A stretch of DNA of 64,000 nt from Patagioenas fasciata (taxonomy: Eukaryota > Chordata > Aves > Columbiformes > Columbidae): contig NC_092521.1 of NCBI RefSeq assembly GCF_037038585.1, positions 56,767,898 through 56,831,897 of the forward strand. The letters are read 5' to 3'. Both the position numbers and the translations under genes were made by a program. Below the pieces are notes generated by a model that had not been told where the DNA came from, made no database searches, and worked only from the letters and a program-made list of their open reading frames with translations. Of this stretch, positions 1 to 10,900 are shown piece by piece; the stretch's first letter is position 1; each line of letters begins with the position of its first letter.

Positions 1-1154
1 GTCTTCAGGGCTCTTGTGACATGCAGATGCCTTGGTCAGGAAAGCATTTTCCTGGAACTTCTGGGTGTTGGTCTGGCATTTCATTAACATTACCATAACT
101 CATTTTTAAAAATAATTTTAAAAGCACATCAGATCACATTTAAATGGAGGTCATTATTAGACTCATTCCAATCGTGGAACAAAATTATGTCCCTTCTTCT
201 ACCCAGTACATTTTGATATTTGCATGTAGCACTAGCTCCAAACTGGATTACTGCAAATCTCTGCCAAAAGGCTTTTCAGACAGGCACTCTATTAAAAGGC
301 TTCATTAAATTGTAACACCAGGCGTAATATCCAGGTTCTAAAGGCTGAGGGCTCAATTAACCCCATTTTGTGAATTTACCATTGCCTTCTGCTTCACATA
401 ACTTTAAAATGCCGAAACCTCTGTCTTCCTGGAAAATCCAGTGACATTGAACATGGACCAGCTTGATACTGGGGAACACCCTCTGCTGCCTCGCTTTAGT
501 TTCTTTTCAGAAATCAAGTTTTACTTGCAACAAAACAAATATTCATTTCCACATTCATAACCAGAAGCTCTGAAGCGCCAAGAAACAGACGTGCAGCCTT
601 CTTTTCCTTTCCAATGCAAAATATGTTTTCCTGGGTATTTTAAGGAAACAGATGGTAGGTGCTAAGCCCCTGGAAGGTCTACAGGGCTTTCTTATTTACT
701 TAATGTCAGCACAGCTCTAAATTGCTCTACACCTTTTGAAGCTAAACTATTTCTGAAAGACACCGAGCACTATGGCCAAAGCGACTCCAAAAGCAGGCGC
801 TATAGGTGCTGATGACACAGTGTTACGCACCAGGAGACGACGCGCTTATAAAACCCTAAACCCGCATTGACCTCCCCTGTACCCAACACGCAGATGACTG
901 ATTAAATTCAAGGCGACAGTTTCTCCCTTTCCGTGCACAAACCCGAGATGGTGCAGGGACACCCACCCGCCCCCGGCACGGCTGAGGAGCCGAGCGCTCC
1001 CTCCCCGCAGCCCTCCGGCGGGAAGAGACCGTCAACCCACGGACAAAGAGAGAAGGAGAAGGGCGGCCGCCCGCACCCAGCACCCGCTGTTGTTGCGCTG
1101 GACCGGGCCGTACCCGGGGGGCTGAGGGGTGTCGACGGCGGCGTCCGGCCTCAC
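1..1154 (-). other. SPIRE1: SPIRE1 intron 1, 5' part
   Basis: On the minus strand this follows the donor of SPIRE1 exon 1 (CAG|GTGAGG at 1155/1154) and runs off the left edge. From about 950 rightward it is CpG rich. Positions 1-900 are ordinary AT-rich intron with no repeat or exon that I recognise. Confidence 0.8.
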
Positions 1155-1830
1155 CTGCGGCGGGCGGGGGCGGCCGCTGGGGCTCGCCCTGCTCCAGGGT
1201 GACGGCGCCGTCCCGCCAGATGCGGAGGTGTGCGGCCGGCCCCAGGCGGGCGGCGGGGGTCTCTCCGCGGCGGGCGCGGGCCCGCAGCGATCCGCAGCAT
1301 TGGTAGCATACGGCCCACGCCTGCTCCTCGTTGATGGGCTGGTTGTAGAGCCTAAGGATCTCCTCCAGCGACAACGCCTCCGGTTGCCCGCCGGCCCCGC
1401 CGCCGCCGTCCTCCTCCTCGTCGGCGGGGCGGGAGGCGCCGGGCTGGGGCTCTGCGCCGCGCTCCCCTGGCAGCGCCATGCCCGGCCTCCGCCGCGCTGC
1501 TCCTCGGGCTCACTGACCGGCCCCGCCGCGGCGGCTGCTGCTGCTGCTTGTGCTGCTGCCGCCCGGTCCCGCCGTGCTCATCCTCTCCGCCCCGCTAGTG
1601 CCACCAGGCCGCCGGACAGCCCGGCCCGCGCAGCAGGCAGGCAGGCAGGAGCCGGCCGGCGAGAGGAGCGGCACCCGCGGAGGACAGCTCATAGCAACGC
1701 AATGGCGTCCTCCCCGCCCACAGCGCCCGCTGCCCGCCGCTGCAGCGCCCCCTGCCGGTGCCAGCCGTCATGGCGGGCCGCGTCCCGGCTGCGCGGGGCT
1801 GCGGAAGGCGGGATTCGCTTCGGGGGCTGC
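960..1830. promoter_or_regulatory. SPIRE1: CpG island over SPIRE1 first exon
   Basis: The stretch is dense in CpG and GC boxes and sits over the SPIRE1 start codon (1477-1479) and the sequence upstream of it (1480-1830). This is the usual setting of a broad housekeeping-type promoter. The transcription start cannot be fixed from sequence. Long open frames on both strands here are a by-product of GC richness. Confidence 0.75.
1155..1479 (-). CDS. SPIRE1: SPIRE1 coding exon 1 (N-terminus, start of KIND domain)
   Basis: This is the first coding exon of the spire-type actin nucleation factor 1, giving 108 codons plus one base before donor GTGAGG. A low-complexity acidic and Gly-rich leader (residues 1-34) is followed by the start of the KIND domain: [19 protein letters not shown] at about 35-53, then [14 protein letters not shown], then [15 protein letters not shown]. 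This matches vertebrate SPIRE1 closely. The KIND domain binds the tail of formins (FMN1/2), and SPIRE1 nucleates actin with its WH2 repeats at vesicle membranes. The WH2 repeats, spire box and FYVE-like end lie to the left, outside the window. The start was chosen because it is the first ATG before the conserved block. The leader is poorly conserved, so an upstream start cannot be excluded. SPIRE2 is less likely given the wording of the block and the neighbours. Confidence 0.93.
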
Positions 1831-1849
1831 CACGGCAACCTCCGTGTGA

Positions 1850-2111
1850 CTAAACCTGCAGCTGCTGGGCTTCCACGTCTGCCTTCGTCACGGATAACGA
1901 CCTGTTCTTACCTCATAACCATCGGGCTGCTGGTTCAACGACCCCCGCGAGAAACAAACACCTCCAGTGTGACTCCTGTACCCCCAAGCATTAACCAATG
2001 CAACCAAACAACATCTCCAGCATTGAAGGGTGAGGTTTCAGCAGAAAACACAGCCCTACTGTCGCGGGAGGAGGGCAGCTGTCCACTCCATAGCCTGCCT
2101 GTGTGATGCCA
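1850..2111. other. Intergenic, nothing recognised
   Basis: Unique-looking sequence between the SPIRE1 CpG island and the first CR1. No exon, motif cluster or repeat was seen. Confidence 0.5.
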
Positions 2112-2594
2112 ACACAGAATCACAGAATGTTGGGGATTGGAGGGGACCTCAAAAGAGCAGGAACACCTAGATGAGGTTACACAGGAATGTGTCCAGGTAG
2201 GTTTTGAATGTCTCCAGAGAAGGAAACTCCACAACCTCCTCGGGCAGCCTGTTCCAGTGCTCTGTCACCCTCACTGTGAAGAAGTTTCTTTGTAAATTTA
2301 AATGGAACCTCCTGTGTTCCAGTTTATACCCACTGCCCCTTGTCCTATCATTGGTTGGCACCGAGAAGAGCCTGGCTCCATCCTTATGACACTCACCCTT
2401 TACATATTTATAAACATGAATGAGGTCACCCCTCAGTCTCCTCCAAGCTGAAGAGACCCAGCTCCCTCAACCTTTCCTCATAAGGGAGATGCTCCACTCC
2501 CTTCATCATCTTTGTTGCCCTGCGCTGGACTCTCTCCAGCAGTTCCCTGTCCTTCTTGAACTGAGAGGCCCAGAACTGGACACAATATTCCACC
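2112..2594 (-). mobile_element. CR1 LINE, 5'-truncated 3' end
   Basis: On the plus strand it begins with the reverse complement of the CR1 tail (CACAGAATCACAGAATGTTG) and then GGACCTC. The minus strand encodes the last part of CR1 reverse transcriptase, with [19 protein letters not shown], then [19 protein letters not shown], then [11 protein letters not shown]. Compared with the copy at 39446-40670 it lacks about 26 bases just inside the tail. It is 5'-truncated at about 2594, so it is a dead-on-arrival insertion between SPIRE1 and CEP76. Confidence 0.93.
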
Positions 2595-4028
2595 CCACAG
2601 CACAAAGCTTCTTCCTCCTGCAAATCTCCATCTATGTAGCAGCGAGGCAGGAGACACCAAGGGCAAAGAGAGAGGCTGGACACAGATAAACAACCACAAT
2701 TTGGAAAGGGTCACAAAGGGAATGGTCTTCGCAGCAGGTGTGAAGCGAGGTTCCCATCCCTGAGCACCCCAGGCACCAGAAAGGCTAAGCCTCCCCCTTC
2801 GCACCAGCTTGTTCACCAGCCCCTACCAAGCCAGTGGGCACTGCATGCAGAAAAATCAGCTTAGTGCTGTAGAGACTAAATAAAACTCACATCAAATAAA
2901 CATTTCTATGCTTTTTTAAAATCGGGTATTCTACAAATTTACCTAGCATATGCAAAAGGAAATTTAAAATCTCCCCTTAGCATCCACTTTATATGAAAAG
3001 ACCAAAGTGCATAAATTACAAGACAGCACTGCGCAGTGTCCCCTTCCATATACAGAGTGCACAGCACATGGAAAGGCTCCGCTATGCTCTGCTCTAACAA
3101 GTCAGCTCTTGTATTTCACTTTTAGTTATTCTGAACACAGTCTTGCAGCAACATCTATGTGTGTAACATACACTGCTCAAATAAGTTACAACTAGTACTT
3201 AAATAAAGCTACTTAATTTAGTAACAGGCAAATTAACATATTTTGATCTTTCAGGTATAAAAAGGAGGACAAAAAGAGATTTGTGAAGTATTTTAGATCT
3301 GTTAGCAGCACTGCCAGTAAGTATATAATGTACTATTAAAACCTCCAGGTAGAACCCAAGAGCTGCAGTAGGCAGTATTTAACACTTACAGAAAAAAGAC
3401 AAAACTAGCATCACACTTCTGATTAAATGTACATGCCCAATGCCAACACTCACTCCAGCTGTATGTGTCTCAAGCTTCTCCAGTATTAGGCATTTTGGGA
3501 TGGGTGTTTTTTGCTCCAGTACCACCAGTAAGAGTTGGATCTTTCTTACAAGTAGAACCAAAGGAGGTAGACATCAAAGATATGCAATGCCTTCCACAGG
3601 AAAAAAAATCAAATAATTTCCAATTCTTCGACCTCAAAAAAAGGTTGAGGTATCCAAGTTTAAATTTTAAACATTAAAAGGATTTTTTCAATCCATAAGG
3701 TAATAAATTAATAATTAGCAGATTACCTATACCCAACTGAACTCTTCTTAGAAGCTGAATGTAGAAGCTACTGCTAGGGCCAAGAGAGGCAGATACAAAA
3801 TTTGTGGAAACAACATATGCTTAAAATTCAGTACTTCTGGATCTCAGTCACTCACAAAGCACACTTGTGACACCACTTAGAGAGTACAGTCTCTTACCCT
3901 GAAGAAGGAAAACAGACTTTTTTCTAAATGAATTCTGACACCAATGCAGAACTGCAGAAGAAAAGTCAGTATTTTACGCACACATTTTAGTAATTTGACT
4001 CACATTCCTATTATTATTAAAAGTAACT
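2595..4028. other. Intergenic between SPIRE1 and CEP76 3' end
   Basis: Positions 2595-2830 are GC richer than the rest and might be an older unrecognised repeat. Positions 2830-4028 are AT rich. No coding exon was recognised. The right part may be CEP76 3' flank or a longer CEP76 3' UTR. Confidence 0.5.
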
Positions 4029-4034
4029 TTTATT
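4029..4034 (-). terminator. CEP76: Candidate CEP76 polyadenylation signal
   Basis: TTTATT on the plus strand is AATAAA on the minus strand, about 190 bases after the CEP76 stop. It is the first canonical hexamer that I noticed downstream of the stop. Use is inferred. Confidence 0.45.
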
Positions 4035-4207
4035 AAAAATAAGCATACATTTTCTTCATAAATAAAATAATTACTGTGTACACAATCCTCTTCAATACAC
4101 ACACTGTGGAATTAAAAGATCAGTGGCACTTCTATAAAATACATTAATTTTTAATCGCATAATTTTATACTTACATACATTATTTTGCAGATCTAAAAAA
4201 GTCTTAA

Positions 4208-4227
4208 TTTTTTTTTTTTTTTTTTTT
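4208..4227. repeat. Homopolymer A20 (minus strand) at the CEP76 stop codon
   Basis: Twenty T on the plus strand. On the minus strand the two A of the CEP76 TAA are separated from this run by no other base, so the 3' UTR opens with a genome-encoded A tract. Confidence 0.95.
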
Positions 4228-4364
4228 AAAGGACAGAGCGGTATTTACAAGCAAACATGATCCAAACAGCAGATGCAGATTCAGGGTATGTAAACACTCG
4301 TACACGAACTGCAAGTCGCACTTGGTCGCCCCTGCAGCAGATTATTTCTTCACAAAAAGGAGAC
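4226..4364 (-). CDS. CEP76: CEP76 coding exon 12 (last)
   Basis: The acceptor AAATAG|GTCTCC lies at 4365/4364. The exon encodes SPFCEEIICCRGDQVRLAV, then RVRVFTYPES, and ends CKYRSVL with TAA at 4226-4228. The first base completes Arg from exon 11. Confidence 0.95.
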
Positions 4365-7300
4365 CTATTTGACAGACAGAAAAACAAGAGTAACAGATAT
4401 TACTAAGCTGTTATTAAAATTGCCAGTTACATACGTGCAGTTATTTAAAATGTGACTAACGTGCAAATGAGTGTCATGAGTCTGTCGTTATAAATAACAA
4501 TATTTTTTCATAGTGCAGGGGCTGTTGCCTTGGAAGAAAGCAAGACCACCACTGATCAATTTTAACAAGTGCTGAAAAATTAACTCCTCATTCTTTAACC
4601 CATGAAAAGCCTATCATCACTGAACTCAACAATGTAACATAAAAGCTCAGAACCCCATGATACGTTGCATATACTACACAATTCTTCTTTCTGTTCTAAT
4701 TTAAGAAAATTAATTTTCTTTAAATGTCATTGTAAAAAAAACTCTAGTTGGAATTCATAATTATTACTATTTGGTTTGAAAATATTTGTATTTACCGAAG
4801 ACAAGTGGCAAATGCTCTCCTGGCATTTCTGTATACAAAATGGATAGGAAACCCTTTAAATGTGTGACCATCAGGTACTGCTCTTCTTACAGCATCCTGA
4901 AACTCTTCATTTCCTGCAGAAATGCTTGTTGTACGTTCGAGCTCATAGGCTGCTAACGCTGGTGACAACAGATAGGACAGATGGTCATCCCAAACAGTAG
5001 AAAGGCCGAGATCCTGTGAGGCAAGTCACAGAATTATGACAACCATGCAGAATGAACATTAAGATATCAATAAGCTTGTATACTGTATAGATTCAAATGA
5101 ATCCATGACAAATCATTAATTTGTAGTTAATGGCAGTGAATCCATGAAGCAATAAGATTTGTATATTAATTCACACACCAACCAGACAAATCAAACAACA
5201 TCAACAAAATATCAAACATTTACCAAGAAATGAAGTTAGACTACAAGACTAAAACAAGACCAGCAGAGTTGAAACTACATGTTTTAGCTAAAGTATCTTT
5301 GCATGAAATATAAGAAGATACTGCATAAATACACAGCAAAGATATATAGGAATGATCAACTGAGATACACTTCACATTCTTCTAATGTTTCTCATGGAAA
5401 CGCACTTCTGAATAAGCAATGACCAACAGCTCCCCAAAACACATACACATGCATGCACCTTCCTCTTACAATCCCACAAGTGCAAATGAGTAGAAAAATC
5501 TACCACACGTGTTCAGCACTGCATGAGATTCATACTCTGAAAATTACTTGCCACCCAAAAGGCTGAACATTGTGTGGAGAGATTAAAAAAAAAAAAAAAA
5601 AAAAAAATTAAAGCAGACATAAGCTAACAGGGATTTAAAATACCATCTTCTTCATATCCAGCACAGGATCAAAAATTTCTAGCACACTACGTCTTCTAAA
5701 AATCCTGAGAAAGGATGAAACCTACTTCCAGAAATACCTTCTGATTTTCTAAAGCAGTCAAGAGTAAGGTTATAAAAGCTGAAAGCCTGCTTTTATCCAG
5801 GGACCAAAACCATTTGTGATGGATAGACAAAGCCCACTGACAACCAGATTTGATCCTTCTAGTTTTGACAGACCACTCATAGGTAAGTCTGCAGGTGCCA
5901 GTAAGCTGAAGATCACAGACTTAGAATGAGAGGCAAAGGCAGGGTACAGAGAAGAGCCCACACAAAAAGCTACAAAATTACCATTGCAAATATATAATTA
6001 TAATGTCTGAGCTAGCTCAGTACAGTCTTTGCAAACAATTTTTCAGTTATTTCACAGATCAATGACAATCTTTAAACAGTATTTACCTTTCTGTGTTCAG
6101 AGATGAGTATTCTCAGCTGCAATTCTATCTCATTGCTTGTTACTGCAGCATCTATTGTGGAAGCACACAGAGGAGGAAAAGGGGGAACTGAAGATGTTGC
6201 TCCAGGGGAACATACAGATTTTATTGCTTCTCCACTCATGGGTTTCCATTTAGATTCATCGTGCAGGTCAAACACACAGACCTCCACAGCATCAGTGGGC
6301 TGACAGTTTCCAAAGAACTTCTGATGGTTGAAAATACAACCTATTGTGCGATAAGGATACAGTGGCTTGGGCTGTTCAACTAGTGGAGGGTCATCAGGGT
6401 TGATAGGTCTGTGAATGTACCTAATAAAAAACATTCAATTTCTTATTAGTACACTTTACTTCACGGCAAGGTACAAATATTCAAATGGAATAGATATACG
6501 CCATTTCTCCTTTCAAAAATGTAAGCCAAGTTTGTTAACATATTTCTTTTTCCCAAAATGGTATTAGTTTATTCATATAAAAGTAATTATACACATTTTG
6601 GAGACATAACATACAATGAAATAACACATCACTTTTTTGTTTAAATCTAGAAAAATAAGCTGAATAATCAAGCAGATATTCAACAGCAATTACATTTTGC
6701 AACTACAACAATACACCCATACAGTTTCCTCCACTATTCATCACATTTGGAGAAATACTGCCATCTTCAAATGCTAATCATAGGATACACAAACAGTGGC
6801 AAAACAGAATTGCTTATTTGCAACACTGGATATTAATCAGCACTTTTCACAAAGTCAAAAGTCTTATATTCAAATACATAGTCCCACTGTGCTTCTATCA
6901 ATGCAACCTGAAGCTATACATTACAAAAATTATGTTTCCAAATGTAGTGCTTCCAATAGCACTACTAAGTCTGATGGGATGGGTCACAGTGCTGAACATG
7001 ATCAGTAAAGAGGAACTTCTTTTTATTAAAGTTTGAGGCTTCTAAAAATATATATATAAAAACTGAGACTGAGTACCATTCTACACACTTGTGCAACAGA
7101 ACAGGCAGAATGAGAAGAAAATGAAGAAATTTTTAACAAACAGGTTCCAGAAGCTTTGGAAGACAAACAGGTACATATGCCCTTCTAAAATGACTCAAGT
7201 GAGAGAATCTCAGAATTTGCAGAGATTTCTGCAGGGGGAAAAAGGTAATGTAACACTGATTTCACAAATGACATAAGAAAAAAATATGGGTTCCTGTGCT

Positions 7301-7897
7301 GGTTTTGGCTGGGATAGAGTTAATTTTCCTCATAGTAGCTAGTGTGTGGCTGTGTTTTGGATTTGTGCTGGAAACAGTGTTGATAATACTGGGATGTTTT
7401 AGTTACTATTGAGCAGAGTTTACACAGAGTCAAGGCCTTTTCTGCTTTTCACCCCACCAGCGAGTAGGCTGGGGGTGCACAAGAAGTTGGGAGGGGACAG
7501 AGACGGGACAGGTAACCCCAACTGCCAGCGATATTCCATACCATATGGCATCATGCTCAGCATATATAGCTGGGGAAAGGAGAAAGAAAGCTCTAACTGA
7601 TAAACTGTTTTTACCTCAACCCACAAGTTCTCATTTTTACTCTTCTGATTCTCTCTCCCATCCCATCAGAGGGATGAGTAAGCGAGCAGCTGCATGGTGT
7701 TTAGTTGCTGGCTGGAGTTAAACCACAACAGTTCCTAAACAATCACATCAGATTTCATCTCCTTTACAAATGATGGCAGCAATAAGATCAATGGCAATGA
7801 GCTGCCATAGGACACAGAACAGCTCCTATACTGTATTAAAGCCACTGAAAACTACATTACAAACTGGTGAAATATTTTACCTTACATTGAACCAGTC

Positions 7898-7930
<33 letters not shown>

Positions 7931-10900
7931 GCATCACACAGAAAAAACTTCAAAGACTTTTGCCTTTGATTACGTGAGTTACATGACGGTGTAAAAACAA
8001 AAAACAAAAAGCAACAACAAAAATAGCCCATGCAAACCTCAATATACATTGCTCAGTTTTCTCATATTCCTCTTACTCACCTATGTCCTGTTAAGCTCTC
8101 CCAAAAAGTGACTGTTCCATCAGTTCCACAAGTCATTACCCAAGTGTGGGGGACTCCTTTTGCTTTTGTTCCAACACACACAAAGGCTTCCAATCCAAAC
8201 CCAAGAAGAAGACTGCACAGGAGATTAGCATGATCTTCACAGTCACCCTAGGCAGTAAACATTAGTAAGCTGGTTTGAGTATCAGGAATGGATAAAATCT
8301 TAAAGGAATAGTGGCATTTGCTGAATCATAATTTAACAAGTCATGTTTTCCTGCTGTTTACCTAAAGCACATGTCAGAAGACAGGATTTTAAGGTGTAAA
8401 CTTGGCAAGTTTCAGTTTCCTGCAATGGAAAATATTGTTTTAAAATATTAATATGTTCTAATAAAAGACTATTTATATTTTTATTCAAATATACCTTATG
8501 ATTAATACTGGAAAACATTTCTTATGAGCACAAAGATACTTTCAAGTAACTCAAAACCAGAATCTATTGACCTGTAAAGACAAAATTAGCATTCTAATTA
8601 AAAGCCAAAATGTACATAAGGCAAATACCTGAGGTGATATAAGAAATTATGCAGTATTATTGTCTAGTTCAGAAATCTGAAGTCAATGAAATTTAATTCT
8701 ATTGTAATTTTACTATCTTTGATGTGTTGTCAAAGTTCAGGAATTAAAAAAGGTAAAACAAGTGCCTCCACCAATCTGTGTAACAACTAGAAGTCATATG
8801 TAGCTTCATTTCCCTTCAACCAGAAGAAAAAAAAGAAGTTTCATTCATAAATTTATTGCTACCATTGGTAATTTAGAGAAATAAATTTCTGAATGTGATG
8901 TGTAATACTCTTTTTGAGTTCTTCACAAATGTCAGCTGTAAAGTAAGAAACAAAAATCCTCATGCAATGAAGCCTTCATACCACAAAGCACAGCATTCGG
9001 AAGTAGAACAGTACAGCTCTTTAGTCAAATGCTATTCAGACTGCTGAAAATGTAAGATTCAGTTTTCTTGGATGCATTACACAAAACAATCTTGCCCTAC
9101 CATAATGTACAAGGGAAATACCAAGAAAAGTTTAAATAAGTTTCTGGTGAACCCGTGTTCATTTAATAATGCCGCACCACTTTCTGCAAAAAATAACAGT
9201 ACAGCTGGTGTCTCGAGGGCTAAATTCAGCTATTTTCTTCTTACACAGTGTTCCACTTCTGCCTTGGAGGAAACCCCTTCTCTGTGTCTCCGAACACAAC
9301 ATCCTCAAACTCAAAGTCATGATCAGCACCTCCCTCTGAAGAACAGTGCGTAGCCAGTGGTGCCTTTAAATCGTACCTATGCATGATGTGATACTCAGAG
9401 ACAACAGCTAATGTCTGTTCTGTGTAGTCTTTGTGACAAGTCTAAAAATTGGGATAGAGCTCCTGCTGCCAAGAACAGATCTGTTTATGTTAAACAAATC
9501 AGTGAGACTGTTTTTGAACGCAGAAGTATCTCCATGGCAATAAAAAGCACTGACTACTTCAAAGAAGTAAAAAAAAGAGCACTATTACTTTTATTCATAC
9601 AATAGAAAAGCTATAATCCAGGATGAGTTATAATTTGTTTCATCTATTATAGTCACATGATACAAGTGTCAGATCACTAAGAAGTAGGTTGAAACTTTTA
9701 GTGAAAATCCCTATCTTCCCAAAAAAACAAATGCAAAGACTGTGAGTATAATTTAGCCCATCTAAAACAAACACACACAGTTTTTCAAAAGTGACTTTAA
9801 GTGACTTTTCCTGGATTAGTCCAGAATTTAAATTAGTGGCCTGCACACTAGGAGAGGCTCATTGAATAATAATATAGGAACTTAGAAAAGCAAATTAACA
9901 AAAGCAAGCTCATTGTCAAAGAGGTGTATTAACAAATGGGCCCCAACAGCAGTAAAGCAAGTCTGCTTCAAAGCCACCTGTCTATTATTTAACATCTGTT
10001 TCTCTTTAAAAAGGTCTTAAGCAAGTTATTGCAAGAGAATTCTCCAAATTCTATTTAATCAATGTATTTGCAGCCTGTTTTAAATTACCAACTTCTGCTA
10101 GAATATCACACCAACTCTCTTGTGTCACACAAAGTCCTCTCCACATACCTTGTTTCTACACAAAAAAGCAAGAAGGGTGCACCACTGTTCTTGTTTGCCA
10201 CCACCTCCTCCGATGACAGGAGCTCTTTCATAACCCAGGACACTGACAAATCGCGCTGCTTGTCTAGGAGTGTCTAGTAACCGGCCTGCTCGAAGTGGTC
10301 TGATATATGAACATACTGGATGGTTTACTCCATTTTCATCCTGAACATATGAAACACGTTTATTTGTCAGACATGCAAATGTTACAAAAGATTCATCTTA
10401 ACTTAAGCTGTCTTTTTTGCTACAGAATTTATTATCCCTGAAATAAGTATGACTGAAAAATGTTAAGACACAAAAACCCTTCTAGAATTAAGACACAAGA
10501 CCATTAAGTGAATTCGTATGGAGTGACTTTACAGTTAGATTTTTCCATTGCCTCTGTCACCAGAGGACATTCTAGACTAAAAGTTCCAATACCTTGAGTA
10601 GTACAGGTTGAACTTAATTTCCTTAAATGGGTGAGGAACTGTTCATGCACCATTCACTGTCAATTTCTATATTCACATCAAACAAAAAAACCCAAACCAA
10701 ACACCCACCAGCCAAACACCCCACATCCAAAGAAAAACCCCAAATCAAACAAAAAACCTCCAAAAAAATCATACACCCACCAAAACTCACAACTAACCCC
10801 AAAACACAGCCACTCTCAGCAGCTGATTTGAGAGTTTAAAACGTATATATTTGCTTCTGAATTTGAATACTCTTTACCTCTTGTCATAACAGCAAGAAAC

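Noticed and set aside
1129-2106. 325-codon plus-strand open frame across the SPIRE1 CpG island
   Set aside because: It is antisense to the SPIRE1 exon, with Ala/Pro/Arg-rich GC-driven composition and no recognisable domain. It is a shadow frame.
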